Assembly: GCF_012275375.1 (NCBI RefSeq) | Contig: NZ_JAAZQJ010000004.1 | Span: 62,001-126,000 of the forward strand | Source of the DNA: Dyella sp. SG609 | Lineage (GTDB): Bacteria > Pseudomonadota > Gammaproteobacteria > Xanthomonadales > Rhodanobacteraceae | DNA length: 64,000 nucleotides | Direction: 5' to 3' | Notes under the pieces: model-generated | What the model saw: the letters and a program-made list of their open reading frames with translations, nothing else | The model's database searches: none | Told to the model about the DNA's origin: nothing | Part shown: in pieces, positions 46,503-54,794 of the stretch | Position numbering within the stretch: the first letter of the stretch is position 1 | Layout: each line of letters starts with the position of its first letter | Made by a program: the position numbers and the translations under genes

Positions 46503-47485
46503 GCGGCGAGTTCGAGGCCGTTTTCCAGTGCCTGGAAATATTCGCGCGTCAGGCGCAGCTGGTCCTGCGCGCTTTCGGCGCGGTTGACCACCTCGCGGAA
46601 GGCGGCGTTTTCCGGGCGATCCTTGGCGTACCAGCCCAGGTGCTTGCGCGCGATGCGCACGCCGGACTGCTCGCCGTAGAACGCGTACAGATGTTCCAGA
46701 TGCGCCAGCAGGATCGCGGCCACTTCCGCCGGACCCGGCTCGGGCAGGCGCTCGCCGGTGGCGAGGTAGTGCGCGATCTCGCGGAAGATCCACGGCCGGC
46801 CCTGCGCGCCGCGGCCGACCATCACCGCGTCGGCGCCGGTCGCATCGAGCACGTGTTTGGCCTGCTCCGGCGTGGTGACGTCGCCGTTGGCGAAGATCGG
46901 CATGCGCACGGCGGCCTTGACCGCGGCGATGGTGTCGTACTCCGCCTCGCCTTCGTATTTGTCGGCGCGGGTGCGGCCGTGCACGGCCAGCGCGGCGATG
47001 CCGGCGTCCTCGGCGATGCGGGCGATGGTGAGCGCGTTCTTGTTCTGGCGGTCCCAGCCAGTGCGGATCTTCAGCGTCACCGGGATGTCGACCGCATCGA
47101 CCACCGCCTTGACGATGCGCGCCACCAGCGGCTCGTCCTGCAGCAGGGCGGAGCCGGACCACACGTTGCAGACCTTCTTGGCCGGGCAGCCCATGTTGAT
47201 GTCGACGATCTGCGCGCCGTGCCCGGCGTTGTAGCGCGCGGCCTCTGCCAGCATGGCCGGGTCGTAGCCGGCGATCTGCACGCTCACCGGTTCGGGTTCG
47301 CCGGCGTGGTCCATGCGGTGCAGCGACTTGCGCGTCTGCCACAGGCGCGGGTCGGCGGTGGTCATCTCGGACACGGCCAGGCCCGCGCCCAGCCGTTTGC
47401 ACAGCAGGCGGAAGGGCTTGTCGGTGACCCCCGCCATGGGCGCGAGCACCACGGGCGGGTCGATGCGGTAGGGGCCGATCTGCAT
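46499..47485 (-). CDS. dusB: tRNA-dihydrouridine synthase DusB
   Basis: This 328-residue FMN-binding TIM barrel reduces specific uridines of tRNA to dihydrouridine. Signatures are VVLAPMAGVTDKPFR, VDINMGCPAKKVCN with the catalytic cysteine, TLKIRTGWDRQNKN, AVHGRTRADKYEGEA, FANGDVTTPEQA and VMVGRGAQGRPWIF. The QIGPYRIDPPVVLAPMAG start is typical of the DusB branch. In many gammaproteobacteria dusB precedes fis; here no fis follows, and the stop codon falls in a palindromic repeat. Confidence 0.94.
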   Translation of the reverse strand: MQIGPYRIDPPVVLAPMAGVTDKPFRLLCKRLGAGLAVSEMTTADPRLWQTRKSLHRMDHAGEPEPVSVQIAGYDPAMLAEAARYNAGHGAQIVDINMGCPAKKVCNVWSGSALLQDEPLVARIVKAVVDAVDIPVTLKIRTGWDRQNKNALTIARIAEDAGIAALAVHGRTRADKYEGEAEYDTIAAVKAAVRMPIFANGDVTTPEQAKHVLDATGADAVMVGRGAQGRPWIFREIAHYLATGERLPEPGPAEVAAILLAHLEHLYAFYGEQSGVRIARKHLGWYAKDRPENAAFREVVNRAESAQDQLRLTREYFQALENGLELAA

Positions 47486-47517
47486 CCGGCCATTTTAGCC
47501 GGGAGCGGCCCCGCCGG

Positions 47518-49734
47518 TCAGAAATCCACCGAAGCCTGCACGAAGAAGGTGCGCGGCTGGCCCACGTAGAGGCCGTTGTTGTTGTCGGTGGAACGGGTGA
47601 AATAGCGCCGGTCGAACAGGTTCTTCACGCCCACGCCGAGCTTCAGATACGACAGCGCCGGGCCGAAGCGGTACTCGCCGCGCAGGTTCCAGCTGGTCCA
47701 GCCGGGGATGTCGCCGTAGTCGCCCGCCGGCGTGCCGACGGTGATGTACTGCGAAGGCCTGGTCGGATCGAAGCTGGGCGAACCGGGCGAATGCTGGCGC
47801 GACTGGGTGAAGGCATCCAGGTTCAGCGTCCACGGGCCGCGCTCGTAGCGCACGCCGAGGTTGGCGGTGCGGCGCGAATAAAACGGCAGGTCGCGGCCGG
47901 CGAACGAGCCGTAGTTATAGGTGGCCTTGGTGTAGGTGAAGGTGCTCCACAGGGTGAGGCCGCGCAGGTTCGGATCGAACGCGCCGGCATCGAGGTGGGC
48001 GGCGGTTTCCAGGCCCTTGTGGGTGGTGGCGCCGAGGTTGGTCCAGCCGTCGTGCGAATCGGCCACGCCGGGAATCTTGCCCACCAGCTGCAGCTCATGG
48101 TCGAAGTTGATGCGGAACAGCGTGGCTTCCGCGCCCCAGGCGCCGTTGTCGTAGCGCGTGCCGGCTTCGTAGGTGCGCGCGGTTTCCGGGGCCAGGCCGC
48201 TGGCGAACTGGTTATCGGCGTTCTTCTGGCCGATCTGGAAATACTGCAGGCTGCCGAACGAGGTCTCGGCGTTGGCGTAGAGCTTCCAGCGCTCGGACAG
48301 GTGATAGATCACATTGAGCGACGGCAGCGGCTTGGAATATTTCTCGCGCCGGAAAGCGGGGCCTTTCACGATCACCGTGGCGTCGGGCAGCGCGCGCCAC
48401 CAGGTGTTGATGCGCTCGTAGCGCAGGCCGGGGGTGATGGTCCAGCTGCCGGCGTTGATGGTGTCGTCGATGTACAGCGCATGCGCTTCGGTGCCGCCGG
48501 CGTTGTTGCCCGAACGCACGTACGCACCGTTGTACGGATTGCTGTCGAACGGTGTGTAGTACAGCGGCGAGTCGTACTTGTTGTTGCGCAGCGTGCGCTC
48601 GTGCATCGCTTCGTTGAGATAGCGGTAGCCGACGCCGATCTCGTGCGTCCAGCCGCCGAAATCGAACAGCTGCGAATAGCGCGGTTCGATCGCGAAGGTG
48701 TGGTAGTTGCGCGGGTAGGCGTTGAGCTGGTGCGTGTAGATGCCGGTCTTGGCGTTCTGCGTGATCGTCTCGATATGGCTGCCGCGGAAGCTGTCGGTGT
48801 AGTAGGTCTGCACCTCGAAGCTGCGGGTGTCGTCGACGTGGCTGTACTTCAGCGCGGCGTCCTTGCGCAGGCCGCGGAAGTCGTCGAACGGGCGGCGCGA
48901 CTGGAACGGGTTGGCGTCGTAGTCGGCCTGGCTTAAGCCCCCGGGCATGCCGGCCTGGCCGCGGTAGTAGTGCAGGCTGCTGCTGAGCGTGTCGGTGGCG
49001 CTGAAGCGGTAGCTGGACTTCAGCATCACGTCGTCGATGTTGGTGTTGTTCTCGTGCTCGCGGTAGCCCGGGCCCTTGGTGCCGGAGTAGAGCAGGGCGA
49101 TGCCCAGTCCTTGCGCGGTGGTGCCGCCGATGAAAGCGTTGCTCTGGGTCTGGATGCCGCCATGCGCGCCGCCCTGCAGCAGTACGCCGGCGCTGCCGCC
49201 GAAGGTCTCGGGAATCTCGCGGGTGACGAAGTTGACGATGCCGCCCACGTTCTGCGGCCCGTAGCGCACCGAGCCGCCGCCGCGCACCACGTCCACCGCT
49301 TCGAGGTTGGCCACCGCCATCGGCATCATCGACACCTGCGGCTGGCCGTACGGCGCCACCGCCACGGGGATGCCGTCGAGCAGGATGGTGGAGCGCGGCG
49401 ACAGGCGCGCGGTCAGGCCGCGCACGCCCACGTTCAGCGACACGTCGCTGCCGCCGGTGCCGTTGCTTTCCTGGATCTGCACGCCGGGAATGCGCCGCAG
49501 GATGTCGCGCACCTGGGTAGGCGCGGCCTCGACGATCTGCTCGCGGCGGATCGTGGTGCGCGCGCCGGGGTGGTTCTGCACGTCCCGCGCGGTGGCGTCG
49601 CCCAGCCAGTCGCCGGTGACGCGCACGGCCGCCAGGTCTTTCGCCTGCTGCTGGTCCGGCGTGTCATCGGCGGCATGGGCGGAGGCGGCGCTGGCCAGCA
49701 GGGCCAGGGCGATGGTGCGGGAAAGACGGGGCAT
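47518..49734 (-). CDS. TonB-dependent receptor, FecA-like
   Basis: The 738 residues have a signal peptide (cleavage near AHAADD), a plug domain (about 50-170) with LLDGIPVAVAPYGQPQ and DVVRGGGSVRYGPQNVGGIVNFVTR, and a 22-strand barrel ending in the outer-membrane aromatic residue F. The plug closely resembles E. coli FecA (ferric dicitrate receptor), but the N-terminal signalling domain of FecA is missing, so it should not signal to a FecIR system, and none is adjacent. A Fur box 35 bases upstream of the ATG indicates iron repression. Ferric citrate or another siderophore is the likely substrate. Confidence 0.92.
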   Translation of the reverse strand: MPRLSRTIALALLASAASAHAADDTPDQQQAKDLAAVRVTGDWLGDATARDVQNHPGARTTIRREQIVEAAPTQVRDILRRIPGVQIQESNGTGGSDVSLNVGVRGLTARLSPRSTILLDGIPVAVAPYGQPQVSMMPMAVANLEAVDVVRGGGSVRYGPQNVGGIVNFVTREIPETFGGSAGVLLQGGAHGGIQTQSNAFIGGTTAQGLGIALLYSGTKGPGYREHENNTNIDDVMLKSSYRFSATDTLSSSLHYYRGQAGMPGGLSQADYDANPFQSRRPFDDFRGLRKDAALKYSHVDDTRSFEVQTYYTDSFRGSHIETITQNAKTGIYTHQLNAYPRNYHTFAIEPRYSQLFDFGGWTHEIGVGYRYLNEAMHERTLRNNKYDSPLYYTPFDSNPYNGAYVRSGNNAGGTEAHALYIDDTINAGSWTITPGLRYERINTWWRALPDATVIVKGPAFRREKYSKPLPSLNVIYHLSERWKLYANAETSFGSLQYFQIGQKNADNQFASGLAPETARTYEAGTRYDNGAWGAEATLFRINFDHELQLVGKIPGVADSHDGWTNLGATTHKGLETAAHLDAGAFDPNLRGLTLWSTFTYTKATYNYGSFAGRDLPFYSRRTANLGVRYERGPWTLNLDAFTQSRQHSPGSPSFDPTRPSQYITVGTPAGDYGDIPGWTSWNLRGEYRFGPALSYLKLGVGVKNLFDRRYFTRSTDNNNGLYVGQPRTFFVQASVDF

Positions 49735-49768
49735 GGTGTTAGGAGGCCGTGAAAACAGGCATCTTAAA

Positions 49769-49783
49769 TGAGAATAATTCTCA
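49769..49783 (-). promoter_or_regulatory. Fur box upstream of the FecA-like receptor gene
   Basis: TGAGAATAATTCTCA is a perfect 7-1-7 palindrome and differs from the Fur consensus TGATAATNATTATCA at only two symmetric positions. It lies 35 bases before the receptor ATG, in an A/T-rich patch, where bound Fur would block transcription. Confidence 0.85.
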
Positions 49784-49813
49784 CCACAAATTCATGCGCC
49801 GGCCCCGCCAGAC

Positions 49814-49982
49814 GTAGGTTGGGGTGAGCCGTCAGGCGACTGCGAAGGCAGGATGCCGTAGCGAACATCCGCGTAGCGGATGGCCCGAAGGGCGGGCTGC
49901 TGATGCAGCCAGTAACCCCAACAGTGCGAGGCGTATGCAGGTGGCCATGTTGGGGTTCGCCTGACGGCTCACCCCAACCTAC
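49814..49982. repeat. Palindromic intergenic repeat, copy 6, carrying the 75-nt insert
   Basis: The left arm GTAGGTTGGGGTGAGCCGTC and the right arm GACGGCTCACCCCAACCTAC are exact inverses. The left arm is split after AGGCGA by the insert at 49840-49914. It lies between the nucleoside transporter stop and the receptor promoter, both on the minus strand. Confidence 0.9.
49840..49914. repeat. 75-nt multi-hairpin insert, copy C
   Basis: This copy differs from copies A and B by one base (CGGGCTGC for CTGGCTGC), which breaks one pair of the third hairpin. Position and boundaries inside the host repeat are the same as in the other copies. Confidence 0.85.
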
Positions 49983-49992
49983 GCCATGTGTT

Positions 49993-51255
49993 TCAGTGCG
50001 CCGCGCGCGCCGCCGCCACTGCCGCCGGATCGTGCTTGTGCTTGAACAGGAACACGAACAGCACCGCCACCACCAGCGAGTAGGCCGAGAACGCCGTCCA
50101 GATGCCGTGCCAGTTCTTGCTGCCGTCGGCATGGGTGAAGAAGGCATCGATCATCCAGCCGCTGACCGAGCTGCCCAGCACCGCGCCGATGCCGTTGGTC
50201 ATCAGCATGAACAGGCCCTGCGCGCTGGCGCGGATCGACGGATCGGCCTGGCCTTCCACGAACAGCGAGCCGGAGATATTGAAGAAGTCGAAGGCCATCC
50301 CGTAGACGATGCACGACAGCACGATCATCCACAGCCCCGCGCCCGGGTCCCCATAGGCGAACAGGCCGAAGCGCAGCGTCCAGGCCAGCATGCTGATCAG
50401 CATCACGGTCTTGATGCCGAAGCGCTTCAGGAAGAACGGAATGGCCAGGATGAACAGCGTTTCGGAAATCTGCGAGATGGACATGATGATCGCCGGATAG
50501 CGCACGGCGAGCAGGTCCTTGTACTGGTCCATCGTGGCGAAGTCGTGCAGGAAAGTATCGCCGTAGGCGTTGGTGAGCTGCAGCGCCGCGCCCAGCAGCA
50601 TGGCGAACACGAAGAAGATCGCCATCTGCGCGTTGCGGAACAGCGCGAACGAGGTCAGGCCCAGCGTATCGAGCAGCGACTGGTGCTCCTTGCGCTCGAA
50701 GCGCGGCGGGCACTTGGGCAGGGTGAATGCGTACAGGCCCAGCAGCAGGGCGGCGGCGCCGGCCACGTGGAACTGGCCTTCGGTGGTTTCCAGGTGCAGC
50801 AGGCTCACCGTCCACAGCGCGGCGATGAAACCCACCGTGCCCCACACGCGGATCGGCGGAAACACCGTGACGATGTCTTCGCCGCCTGTCTTCAACGCGT
50901 TGTACGCCACTGCGATCGAGAGCGAGATCGTGGGCATGTAGAACATCATGTTCAGCAGCATCACCCAGAACATCAGCCCGGGCGAATTGATGCTGGGCAC
51001 GATGAACAGCATGATCGCGCCACCGATATGCATCAGGCCGAACAGCTTCTCGGCGTTGATCCACTTGTCGGCGATCACGCCGGCGATCGAGGGCATGAAC
51101 AGCGAGGCGATGCCCATGGTGGAGAAGATCGCGCCGAACTGGGTGCCGGGCCAATGCTTGTTCTGGAACCAGTACGCCCCGATGGTCAGCAGCCACGAAC
51201 CCCATACGAAGAACTGCAGGAAGTACATGATGACGAGGCGGAGTTTGATGCTCAT
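49993..51255 (-). CDS. MFS nucleoside permease (NupG/XapB-type)
   Basis: This 420-residue protein has twelve hydrophobic segments and the signature features of the nucleoside:H+ symporter family: LRLVIMYFLQFFVWGSWLLTIGAYW at the start, GIASLFMPSIAGVIADKW, and the central PPIRVWGTVGFI. The long C-terminal half keeps FDFFNISGSLFVEGQADPSIRASAQGLF. It should import nucleosides with protons across the inner membrane. The start at 51253-51255 gives the standard length. No nucleoside hydrolase or kinase gene is beside it. Confidence 0.9.
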   Translation of the reverse strand: MSIKLRLVIMYFLQFFVWGSWLLTIGAYWFQNKHWPGTQFGAIFSTMGIASLFMPSIAGVIADKWINAEKLFGLMHIGGAIMLFIVPSINSPGLMFWVMLLNMMFYMPTISLSIAVAYNALKTGGEDIVTVFPPIRVWGTVGFIAALWTVSLLHLETTEGQFHVAGAAALLLGLYAFTLPKCPPRFERKEHQSLLDTLGLTSFALFRNAQMAIFFVFAMLLGAALQLTNAYGDTFLHDFATMDQYKDLLAVRYPAIIMSISQISETLFILAIPFFLKRFGIKTVMLISMLAWTLRFGLFAYGDPGAGLWMIVLSCIVYGMAFDFFNISGSLFVEGQADPSIRASAQGLFMLMTNGIGAVLGSSVSGWMIDAFFTHADGSKNWHGIWTAFSAYSLVVAVLFVFLFKHKHDPAAVAAARAAH

Positions 51256-51509
51256 CGGGCTTTATCGGTCCTGGTGATTCGTTAATATCGCGGAGCGGTC
51301 CGTCGGGCACACGCCGGGCGGGGCAGCCAGCCGAGCTGGTGCTGCCCTTCCGGTGAACGCGCTGATCCCCCGCGGGCGGCCTAGGACTGGTCTTAGGTCC
51401 TGGCCAAACGTCCGCCAGCGTAGGGAATCGGCCCGGCGGGAACAAGTTGCGCAGCCGCAAAATACCCGTGCCTTATTCCGAGCGTCCTTTCCACGCCGAG
51501 AGTGACCCC

Positions 51510-52145
51510 ATGAGCCTGTTCCTCACCATCGCCGCGATCCAGCTGATCGCCCTGGCCAGCCCCGGCCCGGATTTCTTCTTCGTCTCCCAGACCGCGGTCA
51601 GCCGCTCGCGCCGGCAGGCCATGTTCGGCGTGGCCGGCATTACCCTGGGCGCGCTGGTATGGGCGGCGCTGGCCCTGCTGGGCCTGCAGATCGTGTTGCA
51701 CCAGATGGCCTGGCTGTCGCGCCTGATCGCCATCGCCGGCGGCCTCTACCTGGCCTGGATGGGCGTGAAGATGCTGCGCGGCGCGTGGAAGACGCCGGCC
51801 GGCGGGGCTACCCGGACCGTGGTGGTGGAGCGCAGCGACTTCGCCGCCCTGCGCGCCGGCCTGCTCACCAACCTGGCCAACCCCAAGGCCCTGGTCTACT
51901 TCGGCTCGGTGTTCTCGGCCTTCGTCGGCGACGGCGTGGGCGCGGCGGCGCGCTGGGGCCTGTGGGGCATGATCATCGCCGAGACGTTTCTATGGTTCTC
52001 GCTGGTCGCGGCGTTCTTCGCGCTGCCGGCGATGCGGCGCGGCTATCTGCGGCTGGTCCGCTGGATCGACGGCTTCGCCGGGGCGGTGTTCGTGCTGTTC
52101 GGGCTGCACCTGATCCTGCGCGGGACAGGTAACCGCGCAGCGTGA
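51510..52145 (+). CDS. LysE/RhtC-family amino acid exporter
   Basis: This 211-residue protein has about six membrane segments. The family signature SPGPDFFFVSQTAVSRSRRQAMFGVAGITLG lies at about 17-47 in LysE/RhtB-type order, and the second half has LLTNLANPKALVYFGSVFS. RhtC-like members export threonine, homoserine or other amino acids. The ATG at 51510 has AGAGTGACC upstream; an upstream in-frame start is not supported. It is divergent from the nucleoside permease; the 254 bases between them hold no gene and no recognised element. Confidence 0.88.
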   Translation: MSLFLTIAAIQLIALASPGPDFFFVSQTAVSRSRRQAMFGVAGITLGALVWAALALLGLQIVLHQMAWLSRLIAIAGGLYLAWMGVKMLRGAWKTPAGGATRTVVVERSDFAALRAGLLTNLANPKALVYFGSVFSAFVGDGVGAAARWGLWGMIIAETFLWFSLVAAFFALPAMRRGYLRLVRWIDGFAGAVFVLFGLHLILRGTGNRAA

Positions 52146-52233
52146 CGGGTCCGATGGCCGCCGATCGTGTGCCGAGCGAAAGCCTTGGCGCCACCTCCAC
52201 TGATGAGATGGCGCCAAGGCCGGCAATGGGTCT

Positions 52234-52731
52234 TCAGGACAGCCAGCCAACCCCGTCCTTGCCCGCGAAGCAATAGGATCGATCCTGCAGTTGCAGGCAT
52301 CCGGTCATTTCGGTCCCTCCGACTCTCATGGTGAATCGAAATACGCCCAGCTTCGCACCGCCCGGCTGCGTCGACCGGATCTCACCGTGCAGGCTCCGAT
52401 AGGAGGATTGCGCCCGTTGCGCGGTTTCCTCCCAGTTGACCAGGAACGTCACCGCGCCGGCATAGTCCAGGCCGAGCTGCGCCGTGAAGGATGCTCCCGG
52501 AGTGAGCCTGGATATCTTGTCGCCCTCGTAGATGACGTAGGGGAAGTAAAAATTCGGCCTTAACGGCTGCTGGAACAGCCAGGCCGACTCCCGGCCGCTG
52601 TGTTCGACGGCGTACTTGTCCACGCCGGCCTGGAAGATGGGCGGACTCTGGGCGTACGACGCATGAACGGGAATGGCCAGACCGAGACATGCCGTGAACG
52701 CAGCGAGGGTGCGATAGATGGAATGATTCAT
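52234..52731 (-). CDS. Small secreted protein downstream of the metzincin
   Basis: The 165 residues start with a signal peptide (MNHSIYRTLAAFTACLGLA, cleavage near YAQSPP). A mature domain of about 125 residues follows with no match I recognise; it has GASFTAQLGLDYAGAVTFLVNWEE in the middle and a cysteine pair in TGCLQLQDRSYCF near the end, likely a disulfide. The ATG at 52729-52731 has GAGG in place. It begins seven bases after the metzincin stop, so the two are cotranscribed. An inhibitor, chaperone or helper of the protease is the obvious guess from position alone. Confidence 0.75.
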   Translation of the reverse strand: MNHSIYRTLAAFTACLGLAIPVHASYAQSPPIFQAGVDKYAVEHSGRESAWLFQQPLRPNFYFPYVIYEGDKISRLTPGASFTAQLGLDYAGAVTFLVNWEETAQRAQSSYRSLHGEIRSTQPGGAKLGVFRFTMRVGGTEMTGCLQLQDRSYCFAGKDGVGWLS

Positions 52732-52738
52732 TGGAGCC

Positions 52739-54535
52739 TCACCGATATCCGGACACGTAGGGCGAAAATTCATTCATTGCGTCCATGGCGTCGTAGCGGT
52801 CCTTCATTCCCATAGGCAGGCCGTAATCCCGCGTGTATCGATGCGGTGTCGAATAGAACGCGACCTTGTTGCCGGCCATGATCGTGCCGACCAGCGGGTA
52901 GCCGGACCGGCCGTATGCCCAAGGCGGCGTGTCATCGTAAATGCCGAGCAAATGGCCTAATTCATGCCGCATCACCGACGTGGAGCAATGGGTTGATCCC
53001 GCTGCTGCAAAAGATTTTTCTGATGGGCCGACGGCATAAGCGACCCCGCAAGAGCCTTCCTGCTTTTCGGTTCCCTCGTAGTAAACCAAGTCCGCCTTGA
53101 GGTTATCCCGCCATTTCGCTACCTGAGGATGGCTGCCGATCAATTGCGATACCGCCGATAGATCCTTCCAGGCGGCCGGCGCATTGATTCTCCTGAAACC
53201 GACCAGTCTCATCGTGAAAGTAGCGCCTGAATTCTCCAGTGCCTGGTTGGTACCCAGGATTCCGCTGAGCAGCCGGCTGCGCATGTATTCCTCGCCGTAG
53301 GTCGAGGCCGCGGCGCTGCTGTAAACGGCAAGGACGTCGATGGTGACGGCTTCCGGCATCCACTTCTGGCCATCGCTCACGAACGCGGGTGTTTCGCCGA
53401 TACCGACCGAATGCGGTGTGCTGCTTCCGTCGCTCGCCAGGAGCACGTTGAAAGGGTTGGAGGCCTCGCCCCTGAAGAGGATCCGCGCGCCTTTCTTCTG
53501 CGGCCCTTGCGGCAGCTGGATGTTCGGCACATAGGACGCTCGATCCGACACGTAGATAGTGCGCGGAGTGGCTGGGTCAGGCATGACCCCCTTACGCAGA
53601 TTCGCTGCCGTATAGATCGTGTCTGGCGCGTCCATGACGACCCAGCGCTTCTTCTCGCCGATATACATGAACGTATATTCCTGGCCGCGGCTCAGGCCGA
53701 ACATGCCTTTTTCCTCGACGCCGCCTCCTTCGATCAGCGCGGTTCGCGCGGTCGACGATCGAATCGTGATGCGGTCGCGGTCGCCGGCACCTGCCGGCAG
53801 CTTGATGTTGGGAATCCAGCCGTCGTCGGTCAGCGTGAAGACGGAGCGTGGCGCTTTGGTGCGGGCGTCGGGCGATTTCAGGTCGATCAATCGCTCCGGA
53901 GATTTCTCTATCGCCCATTTCTTGAAGTCGGCGACATAGCGGAGCATGTATGCATCGCCATTCTCGATCGTGGCCGTGGATGCATGGAGCAGGTCATCCG
54001 GGTTTATCCGTGACGAAAGTTGCGACGACGATCGGATATAGATGATCGATCCAGCCACCGCGGTGGCGGGCAGCGAGATGCGCGGATGGCTGTCGCCGGG
54101 TTTTATGTCGTAGACGGTATACGGTCCGTTTCCCGCAGGAATGGAGCTCCGTTCGGAGGAATAGTATTTGACCTTTGTTCCGGTGACGCTCCACAGGCCA
54201 GTTTTTTTCTCGTAGCGGAACTGGCAAAAGGCACCGCAAGCCCAGATTGCGACGCTGTCGCGCGGCAGATCGAGTTTTTCGCTGTGCACGGTGTATCTGC
54301 TGCTTCCATCCGTGCCGAAGAGAACCCAATCCTGGTCCTTGGGGTTCTGTGGAAGCTTCAGTATGTAGGGCTGCTCTCCTTGGGTGAAATTAAAAAGAAT
54401 GCCCGCATATCCACTCGGCAGCTGTCCATCGGGAATGTTGGAGGGTGTCAGCGAGGTGGTTGCGGTTATGGCCAGGCATGCCGTGCTGATCAGCAATGCG
54501 GGTATCAGTAGGAGTGAGGTGCGACGTATTTTCAT
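52739..54535 (-). CDS. Secreted metzincin zinc metalloprotease with four-fold N-terminal beta repeat
   Basis: The 598 residues begin with a signal peptide; STAC at 17-20 could also be a poor lipobox. Four related ~70-residue units follow at about 45-120, 138-210, 231-302 and 325-393. Each has a line of the type I-x-LP-x(4-6)-G near the start, and most end with a KKW/KRW/KW-like pair. The C-terminal catalytic domain (about 397-598) has the zinc motif HELGHLLGIYD at 524-534 and the Met-turn TIMAG at M553, so it is a metzincin of the reprolysin/peptidyl-Asp-endopeptidase kind. G+C and codon choice are visibly lower than in neighbouring genes. A small secreted protein is encoded directly downstream. 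Confidence 0.88.
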   Translation of the reverse strand: MKIRRTSLLLIPALLISTACLAITATTSLTPSNIPDGQLPSGYAGILFNFTQGEQPYILKLPQNPKDQDWVLFGTDGSSRYTVHSEKLDLPRDSVAIWACGAFCQFRYEKKTGLWSVTGTKVKYYSSERSSIPAGNGPYTVYDIKPGDSHPRISLPATAVAGSIIYIRSSSQLSSRINPDDLLHASTATIENGDAYMLRYVADFKKWAIEKSPERLIDLKSPDARTKAPRSVFTLTDDGWIPNIKLPAGAGDRDRITIRSSTARTALIEGGGVEEKGMFGLSRGQEYTFMYIGEKKRWVVMDAPDTIYTAANLRKGVMPDPATPRTIYVSDRASYVPNIQLPQGPQKKGARILFRGEASNPFNVLLASDGSSTPHSVGIGETPAFVSDGQKWMPEAVTIDVLAVYSSAAASTYGEEYMRSRLLSGILGTNQALENSGATFTMRLVGFRRINAPAAWKDLSAVSQLIGSHPQVAKWRDNLKADLVYYEGTEKQEGSCGVAYAVGPSEKSFAAAGSTHCSTSVMRHELGHLLGIYDDTPPWAYGRSGYPLVGTIMAGNKVAFYSTPHRYTRDYGLPMGMKDRYDAMDAMNEFSPYVSGYR

Positions 54536-54794
54536 GAATATCGTGCCCTTGATAAATGGAAGCCGTACCCGGGTGTGGCGCGATATTTAAAGCAGCTGCC
54601 CGATGCGGGCGATATGGATTTGCCGATGAATTAGGAGTACTTCGCGGTGTTTCGAGTGCGGCGGGCAGGCCGGCTTCTCATCAGGGCACCAGCGAGCATC
54701 GGCTTGGCGGACACGATGGTTGCCCCAGGCGAGGCGTAATCCGGGTTGTGCTCCTAGGACGAAGCGATCGAAAAGCCGGGTCGCGGCGCAGCGC
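54536..54794. other. Intergenic stretch without recognised features
   Basis: These 259 bases separate the metzincin start from the end of the flavin oxidase gene, both on the minus strand, and must contain the protease promoter. The part next to the protease (54536-54640) is A/T-richer. No repeat, terminator or small gene was recognised. Confidence 0.5.

Noticed and set aside
45262-49982. A CRISPR array made of the repeated sequences between 45 and 50 kb
   Set aside because: The repeats are large palindromes far apart at different gene ends, with no regular spacers and no cas genes.
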